Shown here piece by piece: positions 1 to 8,200 of a stretch of DNA of 64,000 nucleotides. Origin of the DNA: Chitinophaga pinensis DSM 2588 (GTDB lineage Bacteria; Bacteroidota; Bacteroidia; Chitinophagales; Chitinophagaceae); the NCBI RefSeq assembly GCF_000024005.1, contig NC_013132.1:8798001-8862000 (forward strand), in the 5' to 3' direction. Below the pieces are notes generated by a model, which was not told the DNA's origin, made no database searches, and worked only from the letters and a program-made list of their open reading frames with translations. The position numbers and the translations under genes were made by a program. Position 1 is the stretch's first letter. Each line of letters begins with the position of its first letter.

Positions 1-83
1 GGTATAAAACCTGAGGTAATCTACTAATATTTAATATATAATCTTCAGAAAGCGGCTTTATTATCTCTTTATAATAGCCCTCT

Positions 84-144
84 TATAGTTATCCTTCATC
101 CGCTCCTTCGTTCGAAACGGAAGAATGAACGAAGGATAACTATA
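84..144. repeat. Nested palindrome, 14-bp perfect arms
   Basis: Positions 84-97 (TATAGTTATCCTTC) are exactly complementary to 131-144. The interior holds CCGCTCCTTCGTTC followed by GAAACGGAA, which can form an inner hairpin. It lies downstream of the leftward lipoprotein gene that ends at 199. No T-run follows the stem on either strand, so it is not a textbook terminator. The core resembles that of the palindrome at 62396-62461, which suggests a dispersed REP-like element. Confidence 0.6.
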
Positions 145-198
145 GCCTGACTAATAACATACCGGCATAAGAAACCAGACAGCCCATCAATGATAATA

Positions 199-834
199 TC
201 ATGGTTGCCCCGTCTCAGTAGTCGTCCCTTCTTCCGGGGTGACCACATCAATCCTGTCAATCAACAGCCGGTCCCCCTGAATCACAAAATCGATCCTTAG
301 GGTATACACAATCGTAACATCAATAGATGCCCCGTTTTCCGTCTCTGCATAATTGCTGAAAGTGGCCTGACTGAAATTGGAAATGTCCTCCTCATACTCC
401 TGACTCAGCAGGATCAGGTCGGCGTCAAAACCATATGGCGTCTCCGTACGCACACTATCCTGGCGGATCTTACTGTCGCAGAGATGAAAGTATTCGTTTT
501 TGTCGGCTACATAATCGTGGGTAAAAATCCCTGCCTCCGCAAGTATATGCAGGTAAGCAGCCGTACTGTCAAAATTAACCCTGTATAAACCTGTGTCCTC
601 CACCCCGGAGTTATCTACAAGTTGTATATCAACCAGTCCGTCTACATGGCTCGTGTACCAGTCAAAAAATTCCCTGACCTTTCCTTCCAGTACCTCCTGG
701 TTCAGTTGCGGACTGACAGTACCCTTAAAGTAAGCTTTGGCTGAAGGCGCCTCCTGATGACGGCAGCCCGTAAGATTGCATAAACTGATGATCAAAGTTG
801 TGCATAGCAGGACAAGGCATAGTTGTCTATTCAT
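199..834 (-). CDS. Predicted lipoprotein of unknown function
   Basis: A 211-residue protein with a signal peptide ending in the lipobox LTGC, with Cys24 as the expected lipidated residue. It is therefore predicted to be anchored in an envelope membrane. The body is acidic and carries an aromatic 'REFFDWY' motif near residues 54-60 that recalls the start of DUF3828-type periplasmic domains, but I cannot assign a family. The C-terminus is rich in Thr and Glu. It is the last gene of a leftward operon: the regulator gene ends 27 bp upstream of its start, and a TPR gene precedes that. The function is unknown. Confidence 0.8.
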   Translation of the reverse strand: MNRQLCLVLLCTTLIISLCNLTGCRHQEAPSAKAYFKGTVSPQLNQEVLEGKVREFFDWYTSHVDGLVDIQLVDNSGVEDTGLYRVNFDSTAAYLHILAEAGIFTHDYVADKNEYFHLCDSKIRQDSVRTETPYGFDADLILLSQEYEEDISNFSQATFSNYAETENGASIDVTIVYTLRIDFVIQGDRLLIDRIDVVTPEEGTTTETGQP

Positions 835-861
835 GATAAGATATGAGATATGGTATATAGC

Positions 862-1449
862 TTATTTCCCGGAAAGGCGTTTCCGTATACGACTCAATGA
901 TGGCCCCTGGATACCCAGGTATGAAGCAATATGATATAAAGGTACACTGTTAAATATGCCAGGATGCCGCTCCAGCATCTGCTGATAACGCTGTTCAGGC
1001 GTCTTGAACATCATATCCTCCGTATGGTCCATCACCTCATTAAACGCAAGTTCTGCTATAAATCTGCCAAAACGCTCCCACTGATGCGATTCCGAATATA
1101 ACCTGTTCAGGTCATCGATATGTATATACAGAATAGACGAATCTACTAAAGATTCTGTGTAATAATTACAAGGTGTCTGCGTCAGAAAACTCTTGTACGA
1201 CGCTACGAATTGCTTTTCACTGAAAAAAAGCAGGTTTTTCTCCTCGCCCGTCTCTATATTGACATGGTATGTTCTGAATACACCACTGATAATAAATCCC
1301 AGGTGCTTACATACGTTCTTATACTCATTGTAAAATTCTCCCTTCTTATATTCCCTCAGTTGCCAGTTAGGTAAAGACATAGCGAAGTCCTTTGCAGGCA
1401 TTCCCGCAAAGGCGCTAAGTGTCTTTTCCAGCAATTCCATTTCTGTCAT
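862..1449 (-). CDS. Crp/Fnr-family transcriptional regulator
   Basis: A 195-residue protein with the Bacteroidota-type Crp/Fnr layout: an N-terminal cyclic-nucleotide-binding-like beta-barrel (about residues 25-120, including the phrase 'LGFIISGVFRTY') and a short C-terminal winged helix ending 'IASYLGIQGPSLSRIRKRL'. The Cys residues of Fnr-type iron-sulfur sensors are not arranged here as a cluster site, so the ligand is unknown. The ATG overlaps the TAA stop of the upstream TPR gene by one base (TAATG), implying translational coupling. It probably controls its own operon or nearby envelope functions, which is inference. Confidence 0.88.
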   Translation of the reverse strand: MTEMELLEKTLSAFAGMPAKDFAMSLPNWQLREYKKGEFYNEYKNVCKHLGFIISGVFRTYHVNIETGEEKNLLFFSEKQFVASYKSFLTQTPCNYYTESLVDSSILYIHIDDLNRLYSESHQWERFGRFIAELAFNEVMDHTEDMMFKTPEQRYQQMLERHPGIFNSVPLYHIASYLGIQGPSLSRIRKRLSGK

Positions 1450-2603
1450 TATTCCGAATCCTTTTTCAAAGCCCCCGATACAGTTAATCCTATCCGGGAA
1501 AAGCTCTTTTCGTCTGTTATCTGAATCCTGTTTTCTTTAAACCATTTGATAAAATCATCCCATTGCTGCTTGTGATCACCTACCCACTCACTCAGCACAT
1601 TCTCATCTCCCTGACCCAGTACCCAGTAGTTATATGCCTCAAAATGACCGGCATCTTTTACCTTTTTCTGATAGTCAAACAAGACTACATTATAACTGGT
1701 GTCATATCCTGCTGCAATATACTGCTCCAGGAACTTTGTACGTATACGGTGCAGGGATGCAACATTGATCGCTTTTTCTCCCACAACCGCCAGGGCCAGC
1801 GTCTTCTCATAGACTGTATTTCCGTAGGAAAGTCCGCCGAAGGAAGACAATAGCTGCATCGCCAGGTCGGAATCCCCTTTCTTTTTCTTGGATGGGTCAT
1901 ACCGCAGCTCAATATTGTTGCTTGCAAAACTCACGGAAGCTGCCGTATCCGACTCGAATTTTATCTCACCTTTATACGTGTAGTATAACAATTTACTGAT
2001 TTCCTCTGTACGCTTAGACCCTCTTTCCAGGTTCATAAAGATCTCTCCATAGATCATTCCCCACACCTCATTTTTGGAATCCAGGAAGTGTTTAGCTGCC
2101 CGGTAGTAGTTGGAAGAATGCATAGGCGCATTCTTAATACCATCTTCAAAAAAATGCAGTCCCGCATCATTATTCCCTTTTTTCAGCTCCATAACACCTC
2201 TTTCCACATACAAAGCGCCTTCCTTCGGAAATTGCTTCAGTCCCTCGTCATACGTGTCAATCGCTTTTTCCGGCTTTCCCATGTCATCCTGCACATTCCC
2301 CAGCATCGCATACACTCTCCCGTTGGCAGCATGTTGCTTGATCAGATATTTCAGATCTTTTATCGCATCGTTAAAGTCCTTCTGCTGATATTTTGCCAGC
2401 GCCAGCTCATAAACAATGTCCATCTGTGTCGGATCCAGTTTACGGGCCTCGTTGAGCAATGTGATGGATTCAGCCAGTTTCCCATTGTCCATTAATTCAA
2501 TCGCCTCATTCTTTTTGGCGATCGCCTGTTCCTGGTTACTGCTCTGAGCCAATACGGCTGTAAACGAAAAGGATGTTACGATCAGGGGTAATAATTTGCG
2601 CAT
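1449..2603 (-). CDS. Secreted TPR-repeat protein
   Basis: A 384-residue protein with a signal peptide cleaved after about residue 19 ('AVLAQS'). It contains four or five consecutive tetratricopeptide repeats over residues about 25-180, with the pattern 'A..LDP....V.YELALAKYQQKDFNDAI'. TPR arrays mediate protein-protein contacts. The C-terminal half (about 190-384) has no fold I recognise and is not repetitive. It is the first gene of a three-gene operon with the Crp/Fnr regulator and a lipoprotein. It is likely periplasmic; partners are unknown. Confidence 0.85.
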   Translation of the reverse strand: MRKLLPLIVTSFSFTAVLAQSSNQEQAIAKKNEAIELMDNGKLAESITLLNEARKLDPTQMDIVYELALAKYQQKDFNDAIKDLKYLIKQHAANGRVYAMLGNVQDDMGKPEKAIDTYDEGLKQFPKEGALYVERGVMELKKGNNDAGLHFFEDGIKNAPMHSSNYYRAAKHFLDSKNEVWGMIYGEIFMNLERGSKRTEEISKLLYYTYKGEIKFESDTAASVSFASNNIELRYDPSKKKKGDSDLAMQLLSSFGGLSYGNTVYEKTLALAVVGEKAINVASLHRIRTKFLEQYIAAGYDTSYNVVLFDYQKKVKDAGHFEAYNYWVLGQGDENVLSEWVGDHKQQWDDFIKWFKENRIQITDEKSFSRIGLTVSGALKKDSE

Positions 2604-2671
2604 AACAATATAGGTATTGAGATTGTCCCTTAAAAAAAATTATAATTTAAAGATAAATCATTCCCGTTCAA

Positions 2672-3301
2672 CTACGCAATTTTCACCACTTTCCCACTGA
2701 CATACTTATTGTTACGGATTATAAAACGGTAGGGCAACAACGCATCTGCACCGGCATAATCTACGCCGATCCTGGGTGTGGCAATAATATCTCCGGCGGC
2801 AGGTACAAAACCGTCCGAAGCCACATAACAATCATCTCCCAGCAAAGATTCCCCTGTATGGGCAAGTGTAATGCCCAATGCTTTGGAAACATTACCCGGC
2901 CCCCTGGTCAGGGTAAAATCGGCCACTTTCTTACCTGTACGACGTAGCATCACAGGGATCCCTGTAATGGGTTCTGCTCCCCGTATCAGAATGGCTTGAG
3001 GAATATCTGTCTCGTCAGTAACAATGTTAAATAACTGGTGAATGCCGTAGCATAGGTATACATAAGCAGTACCGGCTTCCCTGTACATGACTTCCGTACG
3101 TGCCGTACGCCTGCCGCCGTATGCATGGGAAGCTTTGTCCGTTATACCGGCATAAGCTTCCGTCTCCACAATACGGGCAGCAGTCAGCTCTCCGTTAAAG
3201 CTGGTCACAATGATCTTTCCCAGCAATTCACGGGCGATCGTCAATACATCAGGACGATTGTAAAAACCGGATGTTAATTTCTGATAAGCGATGGTATGCA
3301 A
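2672..3301 (-). CDS. DNA-3-methyladenine glycosylase (AAG/MPG type)
   Basis: A 209-residue protein of the AAG/MPG base-excision repair family, which flips out alkylated purines such as 3-methyladenine and cleaves the N-glycosidic bond. The diagnostic active-site segment 'ARIVETEAY' (about residues 42-50) carries the catalytic Glu. Family landmarks 'YVYLCYGIHQLFNIVT' and 'ILIRGAEP' follow. Length is normal for bacterial members. The start lies 20 bp after the stop of the upstream unknown gene, so the two are probably co-transcribed. This is the eukaryote-like family, unrelated to Tag or AlkA. Confidence 0.93.
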   Translation of the reverse strand: MHTIAYQKLTSGFYNRPDVLTIARELLGKIIVTSFNGELTAARIVETEAYAGITDKASHAYGGRRTARTEVMYREAGTAYVYLCYGIHQLFNIVTDETDIPQAILIRGAEPITGIPVMLRRTGKKVADFTLTRGPGNVSKALGITLAHTGESLLGDDCYVASDGFVPAAGDIIATPRIGVDYAGADALLPYRFIIRNNKYVSGKVVKIA

Positions 3302-3321
3302 GTTCAGTTTGTCCCTTTCCG

Positions 3322-3888
3322 TTAAACAACTCTCAAACGGGGCTCGAGCAGCGTATAAATCTGACCTAACACAGGCACAAATGCATTAAAATCAAAGTCT
3401 TCTCTGAAAGAATCCGTATCTGACGACCAAAGGAAGAGATCTGCACAGATTTCCATGTATTCATTTACAATCGGACTGTCCAGCAGAGTTAACAACTCCG
3501 TGGCGTTCTCCTGTTCCGCATAATCTCTTACAACGCCCAGTGCGCCATAAATCTCATACAGCAAAGGATCATCGTCTGCTTCCAGGTGTTCCGATTTCAA
3601 TGAAAAGAAATCAACGCCCGTGTAAGCGGTATCCGTTTCATTGATATCTTTTCCCCATGCCTGCAGATTCGGGGTGTCAAAAGTAACAACACCCGCCTCT
3701 ATACCCTTTCTCAGAGAAGGAAGGTCGGCATACAGGCAAATCTTGCCATCCGCGTCTGTCAGCAGCCGGGTGGCCTCATTATCTGACAGGTCAGCACCGG
3801 ATACGGTGTAATAAGTCTCGTCGTTATACACTACCTGCAATAAATACTTCTTGTATTTCTCAGAGGCGGCATCATAAAATTCTTCCAT
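3322..3888 (-). CDS. Conserved-looking protein of unknown function
   Basis: A 188-residue soluble, acidic protein with no signal peptide or membrane segment. It starts with 'MEEFYDAASEKYKKY' and includes 'DFFSLKSEHLEADDDPLLYEIYGALGVVRDY', reading like a mixed alpha/beta immunity- or SMI1-like cytoplasmic protein, but I do not recognise the family. It lies between the terminator of the peptidase operon (3922-3953) and the glycosylase gene, so it must have its own promoter in the short 3889-3921 gap. It is probably co-transcribed with the glycosylase. Confidence 0.75.
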   Translation of the reverse strand: MEEFYDAASEKYKKYLLQVVYNDETYYTVSGADLSDNEATRLLTDADGKICLYADLPSLRKGIEAGVVTFDTPNLQAWGKDINETDTAYTGVDFFSLKSEHLEADDDPLLYEIYGALGVVRDYAEQENATELLTLLDSPIVNEYMEICADLFLWSSDTDSFREDFDFNAFVPVLGQIYTLLEPRLRVV

Positions 3889-3921
3889 GTGAACGCTTGT
3901 TATTCTTCTAAGGTACTAAAA

Positions 3922-3953
3922 TAAAAAAACCGCCCCATATAACATGAGACGGT
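3922..3953 (-). terminator. Rho-independent terminator of the SusCD-peptidase operon
   Basis: On the minus strand, 3953-3944 (ACCGTCTCAT) pairs along its full length, using G-U wobbles, with 3938-3929 (ATGGGGCGGT). The loop is five bases and a run of T follows (3928-3922). It lies 25 bp after the stop of the last M14 gene. Confidence 0.85.
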
Positions 3954-3977
3954 CTTTATCATCACTCGGTCATTCTA

Positions 3978-6749
3978 TTACTTTTGTCCGTACAAACCAT
4001 TGAACAATAGCTTAAAAGTGCCATGTGACTGCCCGCGGAAAGTTATTTCCGGACCAAAGGCATAGAGCTTCCCCCTGCCTACCGGCGCCTCAAAAGCAGC
4101 CACGCCATCCTTCAGGTAAGATTGTCCCCAGGCCCATCCGCTACGCAAAGGCTTATCCGTGGTAAACCAGGCAATCGGATGTACCCCCCTGGAAGCAGCA
4201 TCACTGTCCAGCCGGAATACCGGACTATTATCAAAATTCACATCGCCTACAGCCGGCATACCCCAGGCGGCAGACTGCGTGCTGTCAAACGTCACCTGTA
4301 AAATGCTGCCCGGCACGAAATACTTCGTTCCCGGCAAAGGGGTCTCTTTACCATCTTTCCCCTTCTCTACCAAGGCATTATGCACAGGTAAAGCCAGATG
4401 ATAAGCCAGATTGGTACTACTGCCAATCGTAATCACTGTACCGCCTGCTTCCAGGAACTCCTTCAGTTTAGGAATGGATGTATCTTTTGAGATCTTACCC
4501 AACATATTCCGGTATTGCTCCGGGATATCAGCCGCAGCAGGCTGCGTCTGCCGATAAGCATTCCTGTTATTATCCTCTCCCCCTACCGGCGGAATCGCCC
4601 TTGTTACAAACACGATCACATCATAACGCTGCTTCAGGTTACCCCCATCTATATCCTTCGGATAAACCAGGCTGAAAGGGAAATGATACTGCTCCATCAT
4701 CCAGCGGATCCAACCTGACGGCATAGACCCTCCATAGTTATCCCACAACGCAATGCGCAAAGGGGTAGCTTCCGTAGCGCCTTTTGGACGCTTGCTCACT
4801 GCTTTGGCGGCTACGCCCCATTGCGCAGCGGCGGTTTTCAGGATACTATTCGCCTGTGCTCCCGCCGGCACAAAAAAAGTACCTGGCCCCATACCATCCT
4901 GTCCCTCCGGCAAACGGTACACCTTCACACCTGCTTTCATCAGGTCATTCACCGTTATAAACGCATTATTCACCTGGGCACTCAACAGATAACCGCCACC
5001 GGTAGCCGGTGTAAAGGATAAAACAGCCGGCGATTGCAACTCCCCGTAAGGCAGTTTCTCAAACGGTCCGCTGAAATCATCCAGTACACGGTCATATTTT
5101 ACGCCCATCTGGAAAGCGAGGGTCCATCCTGCCGCATCATAAGGACGAACAGGTGGACCTCCCGGATATTGGAAGTCATTAGGATGATCCTGTGGTTCAA
5201 ACATATCCAGCACATGCGGACGAAAAGCCTGATTCGTCCTTACGATATAAGACCCCGCCTGATATTGTTTCCCTGCTACTATAAAAGCGGCCGACGCCTT
5301 CTGTACACCAATGCCTGCTTTAATCAGGGCATTCACAAACTTCACAGCAGTGGCAAAATCCGGCTGATCGGCAGGAATAACATAGCCCCGCGGATCTCTT
5401 TCCGCAGGATTCCTGTACACCGCATCATAATACTCCATACCAATATTACTGCCTCTTCTCATCCAGCCATATGGATCACTGCCATCATCTTTAGTCGTAT
5501 CATTCTGCGCCTTTTTATAGGCAGCAGTAATCGCGTCAGCTCTCTTAGGTGATAATGTCCAGGAATCTGTATTACCCTTATCAATCGCATTCTTACCCAT
5601 CTTATAGATATTGAACAATACCTCATCCCGCTGACGGGCTGCATAATCCAGCACAGCATAGTTCAATGATACAGAGTAATCAATGGATCTTCTGAAGCGC
5701 CAGTCCCCTGTTGGTCTTACCGGATTTGGCGTTGCCCCGTTAGGAATCAGGCGCTGTGGCACTACCGGTATCTTCTCAGGTGTCGGATTACCAATGATCT
5801 CCGTCAGCAAACCTATCATATTATGATACTGCGTTGTTGTACGAAGTCCGCCGTTATACCAGGTAGAAAAACTCGAACCATTCAGTCGCGTATAACCAGG
5901 TTTATCCTCCACATTCAGACGGTTATACATCGCTGCACCCAGTGCATCGATACCTGTAATCATCAGCGGATCGAAGAAATAGTTGAAAGGGTCGCGATAC
6001 GGAGGTCCTGCCAGTACAGAACCTTCCGGCCCGCGTTGGTGATGATTGTACATGATCTGCGGCATCCACTCCAGGAATAATTGTTTTCCCATGTTGGCGC
6101 TTTCTTTCATGTTCATGATATAGAAATCACGATTGTTATCGTGCCCTATATACTTCTGATATAACACGGGTAATTGATCTGTTGAACGTTTCAGGGTATC
6201 TGCATTGCGCATATACCAGCTACTCGTCAGCTCCTGTCCGTCAGGATTCGCATGTGTCATGAGTATGATCACGTTATCGAGTATACGCATCGTTTCAGGA
6301 TCATTCCTGCTGATCAGCTGCCAGGCAGTTTCTATCAGCTGATGTGTGCCTACGACTTCCGTCGCATGTAAACCACCATCGATCCATACAACAGCCTTTC
6401 CTTTCTCTGACAACTCCTTTGCCTGCGCAGGCGTCAAACCTTCCGCCCTGGCCAGTTGCTGCGAAATCTTTTTATACTGATCCAGTTGTTTGATATTGGC
6501 AGGAGAAGAGATCACCAGCATATACTGATGCCGGCCTTCTTCTGTAAGACCGATATCTGTCAGCTTCACCCTGTCGGATGCTGCCAGTTGCTGAAAATAA
6601 GCAGCCGTTTGTGTATAAGTGGCCAGCTGATAATCATCTCCGATATTAAAACCGAAATGTTGCTTGGGTGATGGCACGGTCTGGGCCTGTAAAGCTGAAT
6701 GGGCAATCATGCCAGCCATCAGCAACCAGCCCTTGAAGGTATATCTCAT
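3978..6749 (-). CDS. Secreted M14-family zinc metallocarboxypeptidase (paralogue 1)
   Basis: A 923-residue protein with a signal peptide (cleavage near 'LQAQTVP', residue 23). The M14 catalytic domain spans about 30-330: the zinc motif HATE at 128-131, the substrate-binding 'NNRDF' near 205-209, a downstream zinc His in 'YNHHQRG' at about 236-237, and a possible catalytic Glu in 'LLTEIIG' at about 317. The C-terminal 300 residues, from about 'LRIALWDNYGG', resemble a class I glutamine-amidotransferase-like accessory domain seen in long Bacteroidota M14 proteins. It is likely periplasmic and trims peptides. It is closely similar to the gene at 8197-10929 and follows the M20 gene by only 5 bp. 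Confidence 0.92.
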   Translation of the reverse strand: MRYTFKGWLLMAGMIAHSALQAQTVPSPKQHFGFNIGDDYQLATYTQTAAYFQQLAASDRVKLTDIGLTEEGRHQYMLVISSPANIKQLDQYKKISQQLARAEGLTPAQAKELSEKGKAVVWIDGGLHATEVVGTHQLIETAWQLISRNDPETMRILDNVIILMTHANPDGQELTSSWYMRNADTLKRSTDQLPVLYQKYIGHDNNRDFYIMNMKESANMGKQLFLEWMPQIMYNHHQRGPEGSVLAGPPYRDPFNYFFDPLMITGIDALGAAMYNRLNVEDKPGYTRLNGSSFSTWYNGGLRTTTQYHNMIGLLTEIIGNPTPEKIPVVPQRLIPNGATPNPVRPTGDWRFRRSIDYSVSLNYAVLDYAARQRDEVLFNIYKMGKNAIDKGNTDSWTLSPKRADAITAAYKKAQNDTTKDDGSDPYGWMRRGSNIGMEYYDAVYRNPAERDPRGYVIPADQPDFATAVKFVNALIKAGIGVQKASAAFIVAGKQYQAGSYIVRTNQAFRPHVLDMFEPQDHPNDFQYPGGPPVRPYDAAGWTLAFQMGVKYDRVLDDFSGPFEKLPYGELQSPAVLSFTPATGGGYLLSAQVNNAFITVNDLMKAGVKVYRLPEGQDGMGPGTFFVPAGAQANSILKTAAAQWGVAAKAVSKRPKGATEATPLRIALWDNYGGSMPSGWIRWMMEQYHFPFSLVYPKDIDGGNLKQRYDVIVFVTRAIPPVGGEDNNRNAYRQTQPAAADIPEQYRNMLGKISKDTSIPKLKEFLEAGGTVITIGSSTNLAYHLALPVHNALVEKGKDGKETPLPGTKYFVPGSILQVTFDSTQSAAWGMPAVGDVNFDNSPVFRLDSDAASRGVHPIAWFTTDKPLRSGWAWGQSYLKDGVAAFEAPVGRGKLYAFGPEITFRGQSHGTFKLLFNGLYGQK

Positions 6750-6754
6750 AGTCG

Positions 6755-8200
6755 CTATTTTTTACGGTAATCCAATGCAGGTTCTCTGTTACCCAGCATG
6801 GCTTCATATTTAAAAGCAGGTCCCTGTCTCGTTTTCAGTTCTTCTTTTGCTGTTGTCAGCACAACAGGATCGTTGAACAGATCATAGGCAGTAAGGGCAA
6901 TTGTTTTCGCCGCAATCATCATCCCTTTGGTACCAATACTCATACCGGCTGCCGCCACATTCTGCCAGCTATGACCGGAAGATCCCGGTACAAAAGTAGC
7001 CGTAGAAATACCGGCAGTAGGCGTTACCCAGCTTACATCCGCTACATCTGAAGAAGCGCCTCCACGGATGCCGGTCTCAATAGCGAAAGGCTGTACAGTA
7101 GCAGTGGACCTATCCAGGTCAGGCAACTTTGACTGATCCACTAAAGTTGATTGTATTTTTTTGGCAAATGCTCGTTCTTCGGATGTGTAGGTATATCCTC
7201 CCACCTGCCGCAGATTGGTATCCATCATCCTGGATAATGCCTCATTCGGCAACATGTTGTACACACCGCCGATCACTTCATACTTCATCGTCGTACCTGT
7301 ACCCATGGCAGCGCCTTCTGCTGCTTTCACCAGTCTCTCCCATACATCTTTCACTACCTGCATATCCGGATGACGTACATAGTAATACACCTCCGCAAAG
7401 GCAGGTACCACATTCGGCGCGTCTCCTCCCTTCGTGATCACATAATGAATACGTGTATGATCAGGTACATGCTCCCGCATCATATTTACCATAAAATCCA
7501 TCGCTTCCACTGCATCCAATGCAGAACGGCCTTTCTCAGGCGCACCTGATGCATGTGATGCTGCTCCATAAAAGCGGAATTTTGCATTCTTGTTAGACAT
7601 CCAGGGATAAGTCGCAGCAGAGTTATCATTACCAGGATGCCAGTGCAATACGGCATTCACATCGTCAAACAGTCCTGCTCTGACCATATAGACTTTACCT
7701 GAACCGCCTTCTTCCGCCGGACAACCATATACCCTGATCGTGCCTTTGCCATTATGTTCTTTCAACCAGTTCTTCACACCGACAGCTGCCGCAACAGACG
7801 CCGTTCCAAACAGGTTATGCCCACATCCATGCCCGGCGCCACCCTCTGTTATTGCATGTTGCTGTGGCTCGTCTGTTTGCGACAAACCAGGTAATGCATC
7901 ATACTCAGCCAGTATACCGATCACCGGCTGACCGCTACCATAAGTAGCCACAAAAGCAGTAGGAATACCGGCAATACCTTTCTTCACCGCAAAACCTTCC
8001 TTTTCCAATACAGATTCCAGTAAGGCGGAACTCTTCTCCTCCTGGTAACCAACTTCCGCATATCCCCAGATCTTCTTTGAGATATCTGCATAGGTGGCGG
8101 ATTGTTTATCAAGATATGCGGTGATCTCCTGCTTGTCTTTGTTTTGTGCCATCGCCAGCACAGGCAAACAACTTAATAAGTGAATGATCAGTTTTCTCAT
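6755..8200 (-). CDS. Secreted M20-family amidohydrolase (AbgB-like)
   Basis: A 481-residue protein with a signal peptide ('LAMAQNK', about residue 19). The di-metal M20 site is visible: 'AEYDALPG' at 98-105, 'GHGCGHN' at 123-129 and 'PAEEGGSGK' at 161-169, which contains the Glu general base. The family cleaves N-acyl amino acids or p-aminobenzoyl-glutamate-type amides; with two carboxypeptidases beside it, a role in finishing dipeptides or capped amino acids is likely (inference). The start overlaps the stop of the upstream M14 gene by 4 bp (ATGA), indicating translational coupling. Confidence 0.92.
   Translation of the reverse strand: MRKLIIHLLSCLPVLAMAQNKDKQEITAYLDKQSATYADISKKIWGYAEVGYQEEKSSALLESVLEKEGFAVKKGIAGIPTAFVATYGSGQPVIGILAEYDALPGLSQTDEPQQHAITEGGAGHGCGHNLFGTASVAAAVGVKNWLKEHNGKGTIRVYGCPAEEGGSGKVYMVRAGLFDDVNAVLHWHPGNDNSAATYPWMSNKNAKFRFYGAASHASGAPEKGRSALDAVEAMDFMVNMMREHVPDHTRIHYVITKGGDAPNVVPAFAEVYYYVRHPDMQVVKDVWERLVKAAEGAAMGTGTTMKYEVIGGVYNMLPNEALSRMMDTNLRQVGGYTYTSEERAFAKKIQSTLVDQSKLPDLDRSTATVQPFAIETGIRGGASSDVADVSWVTPTAGISTATFVPGSSGHSWQNVAAAGMSIGTKGMMIAAKTIALTAYDLFNDPVVLTTAKEELKTRQGPAFKYEAMLGNREPALDYRKK

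Noticed and set aside
5034-5552. 172-codon open frame on the + strand within the M14 gene
   Set aside because: Shadow of the peptidase coding frame, with no start signals or domain.
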